A stretch of DNA of 64,000 nucleotides from Theocolax elegans (GCA_026168455.1 CM047427.1:60961249-61025248); one strand, 5' to 3'; positions 26,901 to 38,600 are shown, counted from the first letter of the stretch. A program made the numbers and translations. The notes: a model not told the origin generated them from the sequence alone.

Positions 26901-28135
26901 GGAACAATTGACGATGTGATGTGGTATACGTTGCCATCAATGGTACAGTCAAACGAAACAGCCCGAGTACATGCCACAGTACTGTTACCGAAACCTCTTA
27001 GAATCACCGGGTACTCGTAGATGTTATCTGACCCTGTAATCTTTAAATATTTATTTTTTATTAAATTTAAGGGGCTTCCGGAATCGAGCAATGCCTTTAA
27101 TTCGACGTTTCGGATAATTATACTCTTCATATAAGCGTTGTCGTCTACGGTAAGAGGTCGATCAATTTGCATTATATTCTGATTGTTATTGTCCTTGTTT
27201 ACATGTTTAGAATTTTCCGCGGTACACAACCTCGCTATGTGGCCTGGTGTGTTACATTTGAAGCAAATTAACGTACGACTATTATTCGGAGGTTTGTTTT
27301 GTTTTTGTTCCGAGCTACTAGCTGCCTCGAACTTATCGCGAGGTAAACAATTCGAATCAACACGCCGATCGTTTCTCGAACCGTCTTTTCGTCCTTCGGT
27401 AATACGGCGGTCATTCTTTTTAAACTCTCCGATTGAATTTGAAATGCCTTTCATGGCTTTAAACAGGTTATCGAGAGTGTTATATTGACCCGATGCCAAC
27501 TGTATGCGAATGGTGAAATTTTCGATACCTCTAATGATATGACCTATACTTTCCACATCCGTTAACTCGGCCCTCCTCGCTAGGCTCAGCTTTTCGACGG
27601 CGTAGTCCTCCAGCCGCTCCTCACGCTTCCATGTTCGAGCTCGCATCTTTTCCATCAGCTTACCGATGTCCTTAACTTCTCCGAACATGTCTTTCAGCTT
27701 GGCCATCAATTCCGTCCATGACAGGGTCCACAGGTCCTCCTGTGTCTCGTACCACTGCCTCACTCGACCCGAGAATTTGTTGGTAGCCAGCATCTTCACG
27801 ACATCATCGGTCAACTCGTATGCGACGCGGACCAACTCGATTTTTCGCAACCACGACTCCAGGTTCATCGATGAGTCCTCGCTATAATCGAAAGACGGAA
27901 TTTGTGCGGCAATTTCACCGTACGGCGGTTTCCTCGGAACGTGCTCTTCGTGACGCACTTCGTTTTGCGGAGTATTCCTCAACTGGGCAATTTCTCTATC
28001 ACGTACCTCCAATAATTGAGTCATTTGCGTCAATTGTGACATCATTGCCTCCAGTGCTTGTTGGAATCTTCGTCTTTCTTCATTTTGGCCGGCCACGAGG
28101 TTCTCGAGATTTCGCGCGTACTGTCCTTCCGCCAT
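23993..28135 (-). CDS. Gag-Pol polyprotein of the Gypsy-like retrotransposon
   Basis: A single open frame of 1380 residues. Gag occupies about 1-330 and has a coiled-coil-prone N-terminus and one CCHC zinc knuckle (CFKCNTPGHIARLC, 291-304). The protease has the LLDSGSPL active site (Asp at 351). Reverse transcriptase spans about 500-700; its catalytic motif is FFDD (664-667), where Y-x-D-D is usual. RNase H follows (HTDAS near 811-815). Integrase has an HHCC finger (His 1002 and 1007, Cys 1037 and 1040) and a DDE triad that I place at Asp 1070, Asp 1129 and Glu 1165, followed by a GPY/F module (VGPYVV near 1300). Gag and Pol are fused with no frameshift or stop between them. No inactivating change is visible. 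No envelope gene follows. Confidence 0.95.
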   Translation of the reverse strand: MAEGQYARNLENLVAGQNEERRRFQQALEAMMSQLTQMTQLLEVRDREIAQLRNTPQNEVRHEEHVPRKPPYGEIAAQIPSFDYSEDSSMNLESWLRKIELVRVAYELTDDVVKMLATNKFSGRVRQWYETQEDLWTLSWTELMAKLKDMFGEVKDIGKLMEKMRARTWKREERLEDYAVEKLSLARRAELTDVESIGHIIRGIENFTIRIQLASGQYNTLDNLFKAMKGISNSIGEFKKNDRRITEGRKDGSRNDRRVDSNCLPRDKFEAASSSEQKQNKPPNNSRTLICFKCNTPGHIARLCTAENSKHVNKDNNNQNIMQIDRPLTVDDNAYMKSIIIRNVELKALLDSGSPLNLIKNKYLKITGSDNIYEYPVILRGFGNSTVACTRAVSFDCTIDGNVYHITSSIVPDDAMVMDIVLGRAFLDTVSWKKERNAITISRINEEAEFVNSIMSINVDVGTLQLDINPTLTTGQRDHIERAIAPCINNRNREPHKCPVKLQIELRSDKPIRMQPRRLAIHEERVVEDTVVDWLKKGYIQRSNSEYASPVTLAKKKNGEYRLCVDYRELNKVTVPMNRPIPRIDDLVAEAGRMKFFTRIDLKDAFFHVFIDSDSTRYTAFIVASGLYEFRVAPFGLRNSPLIFAEYVTYLFRDLISRKKIFIFFDDFLIATETIEENLKIIDEVTKIMFEYGIEPRIDKCSFVVTELEYLGYYLKYNEVRPGSLKSLAVESFPIPKNPRQLKGFLGLTSYFRKFVPNYAIIALPLTNLLRKDVRFEIKPEHIDAFNKLKKLLTSEPILRVFDFDKETELHTDASSRGYGAVLLQRQEDGNFHPIFYFSAKTTDCERNYHSFELETLAIIKALDRFRVYLIGKPFTIVTDCAALKQTLLKKTINAKICRWSLQLQEFNYSIRHRKGAQMSHVDALSRSFNVHIIEKDKMTDSISLAQRSDHEIQELVRQVKSGDTQVKDYIVIDDKLFRILDGKRLLVVPRGMRKELVCNIHEELAHLGCDKTLDKLRKAFYFCNMRKFVKKCILNCVKCLEYNKKASVKEGFLHAVDKGSRPWDTIHIDHVGPLIKSRKGHRHIFEIIDAFSKFIVLEPTKSTAAGEAIQILNSIFSVLGVPRRIISDRGSAFTGSEFNEFCDSLGIQHVLIAVQTPRSNGQIERYNRVIVPAICKLVSAPDQWPEVLGRVQMALNNSIHSITRRTPSQVLLGYETRTGGTDVIVDAINDDLNYNDFIENRSDIRSEVATKLRDNQEIMSRFYNSRRKPCHDYNEGDYVMLQSTSSDVAGSAKMGKKYVGPYVVKKKLDRDRYLVSDIPGYPLKQKIYESILSPDRLKPWVVFKDPANDCYDEDDSESENIISNNTCNDHENLQFSLSE

Positions 28136-28210
28136 CTTCCTGTTTGAATGCTTGTACGTCTTAATACTTGGTCAACTTCCTATTTCAGTCTCTTTTTTTT
28201 TTTCTTTCTT

Positions 28211-28225
28211 ATCCCACTTCTGAAC
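28211..28225 (-). promoter_or_regulatory. Putative primer binding site of the retrotransposon
   Basis: Immediately inside the 5' LTR the minus strand reads GTTCAGAAGTGGGAT. The plus-strand form ATCCCACTTCTGA (28211-28223) equals the 3' arm of common eukaryotic leucine tRNAs, which end in this sequence plus a few bases and CCA. The match therefore begins a few bases inside the tRNA 3' end and lacks the usual TGG start. Use as a primer site is inferred. Confidence 0.5.
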
Positions 28226-28501
28226 TGTGAGTGGATAAGCAAGGACGCGCAGGTCAGGATGATAAAGAAATCAGAATTAAGTAATATTGGAATTTAATTT
28301 AATACTAGTAGTTGTACATTGATCGTAACGCTCAGTCTAATGTGTTGTTCGCGCGCTTGCGTTATCGTCACTGCCCGGTTTTGGTCGACGCGGTCGTCAA
28401 GTTAGTTCCTTCCTAGCGCTCTCTACTTTACAATACGCGAGTTATACATATATGTATATGTATGCGTGTAGATGACGGTACATATACACGGTAATATTAC
28501 A
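28226..28501 (-). repeat. 5' LTR of the Gypsy-like element
   Basis: This 276-bp LTR appears identical to the copy at 23711-23986. In the element's direction it would carry the promoter and the transcript start; I could not pin down a TATA box with confidence. Confidence 0.95.
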
Positions 28502-30803
28502 GTTATAATCTGAAACTAATCAGTCAAATGTAATGAAAAAAAATTGTGATAGAACATAATAATGGCTTTATATTGTTAATATTTCAAATACTTATATTGA
28601 TCAGTTTCGGATTAAAAATATATCTGAAACAATTGAGTTTACTATATGGCAAACGTTATCGGGCATAAAGAGCTTTCAATCCATTTGATATTTGGGAAAA
28701 GGTAATTTTTATCGTATCGACGATCCTTGTATTTTTCAGCTACAAATATTTGTAGTTATTAAAATAATTGAGCATTATATATTTAAAAAAAATATTTTGA
28801 TTGCTCATATCTCTGACCGAATTGATCAAAATAGTTAAAAACATTTGTTGTAATAGAAAATAATAGGGTCTGTATTGTGTACAATTTTTAGAGATTGCCA
28901 TTAAATGGTTCTAAAAAAATGTATAATATAACTGTTTTTTTTTGAAAAATTTTTATTTTGTTGTAAAATACCCTTATAGAAATTTACCATTTGAAGATTA
29001 AATAAAACTTTAATTTTGTCATTAATTGGGCACTTATTGGGTATTTTATGACACTTGGCCAATTTTTGGCTTATAAAGCGTTACATTTACGGTTAAATTT
29101 CTAATATGCCTTAAGACATAAACATTTTTATATGTAGTTTTATTAAAATTTGTCAATAATATGTTTTAAAGTACTTGCAATATCTAAATACTGTACTTTT
29201 TATTTATGTTCTTGGAATTAATACATTATTTTGTATAAAGAAGATGAACTTTGAAATCAGGTAATTAATAGCACTTCTCGTATTTTTCAAAATCATGCAT
29301 TTAAATTTTGACATCTTCAAAAATTTTTTTGGAGCATTGTTTTTATTAATAATAATAATTTTCGTATTCAATGAGTGTGACAAACAATTTGGAATAGATT
29401 GGATAATTTGGTAGGATTATTAAATATTAGTTTTTAAATTTAATTAGTGCTATATTAATCAGTTACTCTAATTCTTATGAACACAACTTGCCTTTGATAT
29501 TTTCTTTACCACTCTTTGCATTGTTGGTTGAGACTCCAAAATAATTAGTTTTTTTGAAAATATTTTATTTTGTAGCAAAGTATATTTTTGCATGGAAAAT
29601 ATGGTATCAATATAATATTCAAATTATGTGATTCAAACTTTTTTAACGTTTTTTTAATCATATTCATATTATGTAATAATATACTACATATAGGAACAAT
29701 GCATTAATTTTGAGGAAATGCTAATGAATTTGTAGCAGTGTTTTAATAAACAATGAAAATAACTTTTTATTATAATAATAATTTTGTAATTTATATCTGG
29801 TAAATAAATAAATAATAAATAAAATAAATAATTTTCTTTGATGACTGTTTAAAAGCCGAATAAAACAAATAAGATTTGAATTCAAACATTTGTTGCTTAT
29901 AATTGCCATTTACTTATTTATAATTTGACAATTTGTCTATCAATAAACCATCAAATAATATTTGTTTTCTTCACTTTATTTTTAAAACTGTAAAGCTACA
30001 CTTTAACATAGTATGTTCATGAATTTGACTTTTTAAAATGTAATATCTATATGCAAAAAATATTGTACAAATATAAATAATTTTTAAAACAAGACATTAA
30101 AAATTATTTGTCTGTAGAATATATTTGAGAAACTTTATTTTGTAATATATACATTCAGTGACAGGAGTACAAACTAATAATTAATGTTTTTTGACCAAAA
30201 TTGTGACATGGCAATACCATGGTTGCAAAGTAATTAATGTTTAATAAAAATAAGTTAAAGTATATTCTAATTAATTATTTATAACTTGCTATTTGTATAT
30301 CTATTTTTTAAAGAAAAATTATATTACAGCCAACAATTGTAAATAACTAATCGATTACAAATTCAACACTTAAAATATTTTTTTTGAGATTTATCAATAT
30401 ACAGTATTAAATCAGATTTTCAGGTCTATGAAAACATTAAGTAAGTTTTATTTTAGATGAGTATAAAATTCAACAATTATTATCGATTAAAATTTATTAA
30501 ATCTAATATCTTGAAACAAAAAAAAATTAAAAGAATATATAAACTAAAAATTAAAATAATAAAAATAATTAATTTTAAATATTCATTACAAGATAAGAGT
30601 GACACATGTAACTGGATAATGAAGCAACCAATAATAATTTTGATTGGTTCAACTTTGACAATTTATTAACATGTTTCAATGCATTTATAACTTATATTGT
30701 ATTTACAAAACTTGCTTTGAAATTGAAAACAATACCATATTGATGTTTACAATATACATTCAAAATGTTTATCTAAACATTAAAATCAATTTGCTAAGAT
30801 TTT
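28502..30803. other. AT-rich intergenic region
   Basis: No coding exon is visible between the retrotransposon and the UQCRB stop codon. The sequence is AT-rich with many homopolymer runs. The stretch next to 30804 probably includes the UQCRB 3' UTR. Confidence 0.5.
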
Positions 30804-31642
30804 TCATTCTTTATCCCAATCTTCTTTCTCTTTCCATTCTTTTTCAACTTGCTTTATTATTGGTGTCAGGTATAAAACATCCTAAAAAATTATAAAATTA
30901 TTTGTAGTAATCTAATAATATTGTAAAATTACTTATATTTTTATTGATAATATGATTCTTTAAGGAGAATATAAAATATAAATGTTTTTTATAATAAGGT
31001 ATTTATTAAGTATTATTATATATCAACTGTTAATTCTATAATATAATATATCAAAAGTAAATTATCATGTAAACTTAATTATAATATATATAATTACAAT
31101 TGCTCTTACAAATTTATTTTTAAATAGTATTTAAGATGATTAAGTAAAAATATAGGGATAAAAATATATTACTTACATCTTCCAATTTCGTCCATTCTTC
31201 TTTAGGAAGAATAGTTTTATTTAAGCTAAGGTAGCCTGCTCGAACAATTCTGAAATTTCGTTCATCTACTGTCTTCTGTGGCAGACGTCTAAGAGCCTCC
31301 AATACTATCGGAGTTTCATTAAGCACATCATCTCTCATGAGACCTAAACCAGAGAACATTAGCAATGAAAATATTAATATACAATGTATATATTGAAATT
31401 CATACATCTGATACAAAAAGCTACCTACCATATTTATTAAATCCACAGTAGTTGTACCAAAAGTGTTTTGATGTTGGACCTAGAATTAAGAGAAACCCGA
31501 TTGTTTAAGTTATTATATAAGGAGAATCAAAATGATTCTAGTTTCATAATATCAAATAAAAAATCTTACCAAAAAGTTTATTAGGTTCGTTCAACTTTAT
31601 TTGGCTTATTTTTCGAACAGCTTCGAAACCGTAGCGAAACAT
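30804..31642 (-). CDS. UQCRB: Cytochrome b-c1 complex subunit 7 (ubiquinol-cytochrome c reductase binding protein)
   Basis: Four exons on the minus strand: 31570-31642, 31429-31479, 31177-31343 and 30804-30881. They join in phase to 369 nt, giving 122 residues. This is a small matrix-side subunit of respiratory complex III, homologous to yeast QCR7. Family marks are WYNYCGFNKYGLMRDD, followed by EALRRLPQKTVDERNFRIVR, LPKEEWTKLED, and a charged C-terminal helix ending EDWDKE. The length suits the family (about 110-120 residues). The start ATG at 31642 gives the short amphipathic N-terminus usual for it. The last exon is only 26 codons long, but the acceptor and phase are clean. Confidence 0.95.
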
Positions 31643-31848
31643 GTTTGGTTTTATCAAATACAAATTATTCAATATTATTAATACGATTTTTACCAATTCT
31701 GATAGACAATTTTATTGCTATAGTGTTAGTACACCTAACCTCCAAATCCAGTCGAACAAAAATCGATTATTATCGATTACTTAACTCGAGTTATTCGAGA
31801 CTGTCGAGTGTTGAGAACCACTCGATGATTTAAAAATTTGTATTGTAG

Positions 31849-31946
31849 ATACGCAAACAATAACCTGGTCATGGCCTAAGTATAAACTACAAAAGGCCAA
31901 TGAAAATCAAGAAGAATATGCAGACAAAATTATAGGTAAAAAATAA
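31849..31946 (+). other. Unassigned exon-like stretch upstream of UQCRB
   Basis: After a plausible acceptor (TTGTAG, ending 31848) one frame stays open and reads ITWSWPKYKLQKANENQEE, then a stop at 31944-31946. The codons are unlike the surrounding AT-rich noise and the content (Trp, Pro, Lys, Glu) looks protein-like. No matching upstream exon or start was found in the space to UQCRB. It may be the last exon of a small gene divergent from UQCRB, a gene remnant, or chance. Confidence 0.25.
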
Positions 31947-32153
31947 TTTAGGATGAAAAGGTAATTTGAAAAAATAAGATTTTACTTTTTATTTTATTAT
32001 ATAAAATATTAAAAACAATTTTTAAATACACTTAACTATAATTGCAACATTACACAATACTAAGGTAAATTAAAATTGTAATAAATAAGTATTAATTATA
32101 GAATATAACAAAATTTATGAATTACTGTAAATAATTAAACATAAATTATGTGA

Positions 32154-35100
32154 TTATTTACAGTTAATGGTGATCTCTCCTTGATTGGGCTCGACATTTT
32201 CTTGCGTCTGCTAAAATGAGAAAAAAGTTATTATTCATTAACTTAAAAAAATAATACACAATATATAAGTATACCTTAGATTTTCTTAAACTTTTTCGTC
32301 TAACTAATGTTTTTGGGTCTTTTTTAGCGTTAATAGTTTTGTTCTTCAAATTTGGTGTTGCAGTTTTGGTTCTTTGATTAAGAACTTTATCAATTTCTGA
32401 TAATGTTATAGCTTCATCGGTATTCTCATGTAATTTTGGCGTCACACTGTCTGTGATTTCGTCAACATTTTCTTTTGGCAATAGTACATTTAAATCTTCA
32501 TTTATTACCTACATATTTGAAAAGTTTTAGAATATTTATTATCTTCTTAACAATAATTTTTAATATTTTATTGCTAAATTAATGTTTGTAATAACATGTA
32601 CTTAGATTTTATAATTAAATTCATTAATTTATAACTACCTTTCTTACATTTTCAAATTTTATCTTTGATTTTCTCTTAGCTTGTGTTTGATTTATAATTC
32701 TTGAATCTTTCGTTTCGCTTCGTTTAACCCGTGTAATTTCCTAAATTGCAACCAAAATAGTTTTAAATTATAAAATATTTATTGTGTAATTTATTAATTT
32801 AAAAACCTTACCTTTCCTTCTTCAATTGAAGATGCTAAGTTGATGCTATTCTGTTCATTTTCTGTCAATCTTTGTCTAAACATATAAGAATGATCTAAAA
32901 CCAGTAATATATTTAATTTTAAAATCTCTGGTTTAGAACAGGAAGTTTATGATAATTTTTACTCAAGTATTAGTGTACAACTTATTAATCAACAGATTTT
33001 AATGATTATATTAAATATTACTAAATAATACAATTTCATTATCATATGTACAATGAATAAATATTATTAATTTAATTATTAAAATAAACTAAAGTAAGGA
33101 AGGGTGAGTGGTGACATATTAAGATTATTTGGTTATAACGACATGTACTTGTTTTTACATACCTAATACATTATCGCTATCATATGCTTCGTCAGGGAGA
33201 AAGTTATGGAATTCTCTTAATTGTTCCTTAAACAAAACCTTATTTGTAGATTTAACAATTGAATTAACTGACTCGTCTTTTGATGCTTTTAAAATACTTT
33301 TTGCAGGCGTTTGAGATGAATTGATATAACTTATTGAACTGTCCAGTTTTACATCTGGTGTCTTGCATAACTTACTGAGCTTCATTAAAATAAGTGGACT
33401 TGAATTTGATCTTCGATCTTGTGACTTACAAACAGTGTCAGCAATCGATCGTCTTTTAGGCGTTGAACGACGATTATCTTTTTTTAACAAGCTGTTGATT
33501 TCCTCATTTTGTTGCAAATCTCCTTCACTGAATAACAACACAAATTAAGATATTATTATTTATATGATTATAAAATAACACTTCAAATAATCTCATAAAA
33601 AGTTAAAAATTAAAATACAGATAAAATAGTTAAAAGATAAAATAAAAAATAACATTACACTATGCATGGATTGTATCATCTTTCATGTTTAACTTTAGAA
33701 CAATTTTCAATTTTTGTTATTTACTATTTTTTGTATCTTTTATTTTACCTGTGTGAACAATTATTGCACTGCTTAGTAACCTAGTTTGCTATGATTATAA
33801 GTTAGAAATAAGATACCTTCTATACATCAAATAAATTTATAAAAATATGTATTAAAATTTATGAATAAATCTTAAAAATAACCCATGCTAATTTATGTAT
33901 GTTTAAAAACCTTTTAACATTTTATTAAATATTCAACCATTAGATATTTTTAAACATTAATAATTTTTTAAATTTGGTTTATATATGTCAAATAATTAAA
34001 TTAAATCATGATTTTTGTTTAACTAACTTTGATTTGATATTGATTTTTTTCTGTCTAGCAGCTGCAATGTGGGCTTTAAGAGAACTGGTCTTCAAAGAAA
34101 CATTTTTTACAGTTTTTTTGCCAATTAGTCGTTTTTTTCTTTCCTGTTTTTGTGTTTGTTTTATTTCTTCTTTTTCCACCCAATTTCTGTTTTGCAGTTC
34201 TTCTAAAGCATTGAAACGATTATCACAATCTTTGATTTCCATATACATCATATCCCAAAAGCCTTGGAGATCTTTGCAAGTGACGAGCATTTCGCCTTTT
34301 CCATTTTCGCAATCAATAACGAGGCCTCTAAACCGCTCAAATTTTTTGTTAATTAGAAGTTGAGTTTGTCCAACAGCTGCTTGGATCAAATATTGAATTT
34401 CTTCAGGAGTTGCTTCGTTATTTTTTATTTTATTCCATGTATTACAACGCTCGTTTAAACGTTCAATTTCTTTTTCGAGGATAAATTTATAGTACTGCAA
34501 ACAAATTATTTTAATAATATTATCCGTTTTTTAACAAACTTTCACGTTAGAGATTTATATTAGTTATTAAATTATTAATTATAATAAAACAATTTTTCAC
34601 CTGGGCAGTTCGCTGTTCTTCCTCGACAGAAATGTTCATATTTTGTAAAACTGTATCTTTCATTGGAATATCAACAGGTTGACTGAATCGTCTTCGTTGA
34701 ATTTCCTTTCGCTCACTACTTTTTCCTCGACTCGAGACAATAAAAGGCGAAAAAAAAGCAGGGGGTTTGTCTTCCATTGTTAATGATTTATTTAAATTTA
34801 AATTTGTTTGACTTTCCAAATAATTAGATTCATTTGACTGACTTGGAAGAGATAATCTTTCCTCTGCAAATTTTGTTTCTTCTATAGGAGAATCGTTTTC
34901 TAAAGATGTTTTTTCCAATTTTTCTGCAAGTGAATCACGTGAACTTCTTCTTTTTGAATTGGATTCAGCTATAGATTTTTTTGTTTTTAGAATTGTACTT
35001 CTTCGCAATGCCTGAAAAATACAAAATAAATTAGTTATAACTAAATATTAATTTTAAAATGAATACAAAAGAAAATGAATTTATACCCTTGTTTTACTTT

Positions 35101-36637
35101 TCCATATTAACCTTGACGTTTTAGGTGTATACTGTTTTGGAGAATAAACTTTTTTTTGCTTATTGTCAATACTTGAATGTATATTTTCCTTTATAAAAAG
35201 AAATTTTATATGGTTTAAAATCAAATTAACTTTTTATTTAATTGTTATTAATCATTATAGTTGTGCTCTATTACAATATTTTTATTTTAGAAACCAACAA
35301 AATAAAAAAAAATTATAATTTTTACCTCTATTTGTTTTTTTTCAAGATGGAAAGCACTATTATCATTACTTTTTTCAATTTTGTTTTCAAACTCCTGCAA
35401 AAATAGAATACTTATATAATAATTATAATTATTTTTTATTAAATGTCCTTCATATAACTGTACCTTAATTTTATTTTGTTTAAGGTCAGTACAAGGCACA
35501 TTACAATTATTTTTAATTTTATCTTCTGTCATCATTTTTTCAATTTTCTATGCAAAAAAATATTTTTCTTAAATGTTAATGAATGTTATAGTTAAATTAT
35601 TAAGGTTATTTACAAAATAAAAATATACAATACCTTTCTCTCTTCCTTTTGATATAATTTCAATTTTTTTGCTGGTGTTTGAATATTATCCAGTGCTGTT
35701 CGTTTTACTTGAGGCACTTTAGTTGTTTGTTTTTGTGTTTTAATTTTTAAGCTTTTACAAACCTTAGTAGGCGAGGGGGGTGAATACCATTGATGATGTA
35801 CTATTCCAACTTTGAATGGTTTTATTGGTACTGTGTTTACATTCTTATAGTTATTCTTGTTTTTCCATTTCATTAAATCTACATGTTTATTGACTGCTAG
35901 TCTATCAGCTTAAATATACAGTTATTATAAATGTTTAAACTTATTTATTCAAATAAAGAATCTAACTTCATTTAGTAATATCAATATTGACAAATGAAGA
36001 TATTCTAATTTAAAAAGTAAATGGTGCAGTACATAATTTTATTTTATAAAACAAAATCCTATCTAATTATGAATTTTTGAATTCACAGGAAAGAATTCTT
36101 TTTTAAGAAATAAAATTTAAATGTGATAATTCTTGGTGCAATTAATAAATAATTTTCTAAATTATAAATTATAAAAGTCTTTTTTGTATTATAAAATTTT
36201 TTAATTTTAAATAAATTTAATTAAATTTTCTATAATAATAAGATTTACTCATACATTTTTGGAACAATAGTTTCAAATAAGAAAATATATATTTTGTGCA
36301 ATAAAATTGATGTACAGTCAGTTATAAACTACCTTTTACTTTACTAACGCTTAATCTACTGGACGTAATTAAAACTACAGAAAAAATTGATAAATAAAGA
36401 ACGTGTAGAAAGCAAATAAAACCTACATGTACTAGGTTTAATTGTGTTCTCCTCGGTAACAGGTATCTTTTCCTCGATGTTGCTGTCCCGGCAATTCTCA
36501 ACATTCCGGATCGTGTTAAATTTTTTCTGGCGCATTTCACGCTGAGCCTCTCGTAGTCGTTCTCCTCGTAAAACTCGATTCTTCGCCATTTTCGAATTAC
36601 CATCTGTATTTTTATAGTATTTGTGGGCACTCGGCAT
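32154..36637 (-). CDS. mars: HURP/DLGAP5-like spindle protein (Drosophila mars homologue)
   Basis: Twelve exons on the minus strand: 36433-36637, 35634-35878, 35464-35547, 35326-35394, 35087-35188, 34601-35011, 34028-34494, 33163-33527, 32812-32894, 32648-32740, 32275-32508 and 32154-32210. They sum to 2415 nt, giving 804 residues, close to human DLGAP5. Exon 7 (about residues 373-527) holds the GKAP/DLGAP domain: AAVGQTQLLINKKFERFRGL, DLQGFWDMMYMEI and NRFNALEEL. The rest is basic, Ser/Lys-rich and disordered, with several TPK/TPA sites suggesting mitotic phosphorylation. The family stabilises kinetochore microtubules and is controlled by Ran-importin and Aurora A. The exon 7 to 8 junction uses a weak donor (AAA/GTTAGT). 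Without it, exon 7 would run on to a stop at 34006 and give a shorter protein. The exon 10 donor could also be nine bases later. Confidence 0.8.
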
Positions 36638-37803
36638 TGTTTACTTGTTTATATTCCTGCCTCAGTTTGTTGAGCTAATCATTCGGCTGTTGCAAGGCTG
36701 TAAGTGTAACTGACAAAATTTTAATTCGACTTTTCGAGATATCCGTTAGAGGGCGCGTAACTAAATTTGTTTTAAATAAATACATTTTTCCAGTAAAAAG
36801 TATTGTATACCTATACTTATATCAACGATAGTTTCGTTGCTTATATGCACTTATGCATAAATAAAATTTTTCCGTGTCAAAATTAAATGTTCTATTAAGA
36901 ATAATCGTTTAGAATCGTACATCATCGATCGATTCCAATTATCGAGATTCAATATAATTAAAAAGTATTTTTACTTTTATTTGCGGTTTTAATCGGTTTG
37001 AATCTGAAATTGTAGAAATCTCAACTATTGATTTTAGTAATTTCTTTAACAGGGAACAAATGAACACTTAAGGTTTTTAACGTATTATTAGCAATATGAG
37101 GGTAGCGAAAAAATTTGAACATCCGAGAATGCTTATTATTGTATAACTTATATATGGGTAATTTCAATTTATTTAAAACTCTTTTTTAAACATGCATAAC
37201 TCTGGTGCAAATTAATATTTTACCTTAAAATTTTGTTTGCTCACCCTGAAAGATAATTTTAGTCTGTATCTAAAATTTGAGCCATTTTAATATACTTGAC
37301 GTGAAATCACCCAGATATGCAAACTTGCAGTCTCGTGCATCTTTTTTTTTATAAAAGATTAATATTTACGTTAAATTTCTATAGTTTTGCTTCAAGATTA
37401 TTTTGGAAATTTTTAGATATATATACAGCTTATTTCTATCTTTAAAAATATTTTCTTATGGAAAATATTTTTTGTCTTAATTGTGTTTAACTTTGCCAAT
37501 AGATGCTAATCTTGTTTACTCACTTTTATAACTCTAATTTGGCGACATATACTTGAATACAAAGCTAATAACTGATTGAGCCTATTCGGCCGAGTTTTAG
37601 CGAAGAATAACAATGTTATTGAAAGTTTTCTAAAGTTTAACAATATTTTAGAAAACTAAAATAGTTTTCATGATGTTTAGCACACTTTATAATAAATGTA
37701 TTGTTTATAAATATAGTTACTTATAAATATTATTTACAAACCTCAAAAAATTAGTATTAGGTGAGGTTTATCAAAATTTAGTACTTTGTAGTAAAGCTAG
37801 CAA

Positions 37804-38600
37804 CCCCAATAGACATATGATTGCAAACTGACAGCAACTTTGCAAAAAAAATTTGTACCTGTTTATCCAAAATTTGCGTCAATGTAAGTCCTTATTTATT
37901 ATAAATTTGCTTCAAATCATTTACATGAAAATAGTGACAGCAAATTTATAAAAAATTAAAGTCAATTGTTGCATAAAATTATTACTTTTTAAATAGCAAG
38001 TATTGCTATAAATGTGCTTTTATTTTGTTGAAATAATATTTTAAGTAAATATAATGGCAAATACTTATATTATTTTTGTGCAACTAGATCGCACGTCGCA
38101 TCGCCACAACTAGTAAATGTGTTAGACTCTTAAAATTGCAAAAAAAGTAACAAAACTTGAAATACTTCACAAAAACACAGATTTTCTTGAATAAAAAATA
38201 CATTGAAATTATTATTTTCATGATTGCAAAATAGCAACAAATTATCATCAAATCTTGTTGCAATATACTGCACTATGTAAGCATTTACTGATTTAATTTT
38301 GCTACCAATTTGCTGAAAAAGAATTTCTTAGATTATGATATATTTCTTAGCAAATATATATCAAAATTATATCAACTCGTGCAGCAGAGTTAAATAACAA
38401 ATTAATCTAAATCTGCGTCCTTATTTGTTAGCAAATTTATAGCAATTATTTGTTGCAACTTTTTTTAACAATTTTACATAAAATTTAGGTACACGTCACT
38501 ATTATGTAAAGTCTTGTTAGCAAGTTTAACACAAGTTGTTTTCAAAAATTGTGTAGCAAGTTTTAACGAAGATTTGTCTGTGCAACTTTGTCTATTGGGG
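37804..38600. mobile_element. 797-bp non-autonomous element with CCCCAATAGACA ends
   Basis: The left end reads CCCCAATAGACATATG and the right end in reverse complement reads CCCCAATAGACAAAGT, a 12-bp perfect terminal inverted repeat. The interior is non-coding and contains many variants of TAGCAA/GCAAATTT on both strands, which look like subterminal repeats. I cannot assign the superfamily, and no clear target duplication is visible. Confidence 0.6.

Larger units (their letters stand above)
23711..28501 (-). mobile_element. Complete Ty3/Gypsy-like LTR retrotransposon (4791 bp)
   Basis: The element lies on the minus strand: 5' LTR at 28226-28501, Gag-Pol frame at 28135-23993, 3' LTR at 23711-23986. 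The two 276-bp LTRs appear identical base for base and each is bounded by TG...CA. The direct repeat GTTA flanks the element (23707-23710 and 28502-28505), a 4-bp target duplication. The domain order protease, reverse transcriptase, RNase H, integrase places it in the Ty3/Gypsy group. There is no env frame. Identical LTRs and an unbroken frame indicate a very recent insertion. It lies between the PiT upstream region and UQCRB and interrupts no recognised exon. Confidence 0.95.
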
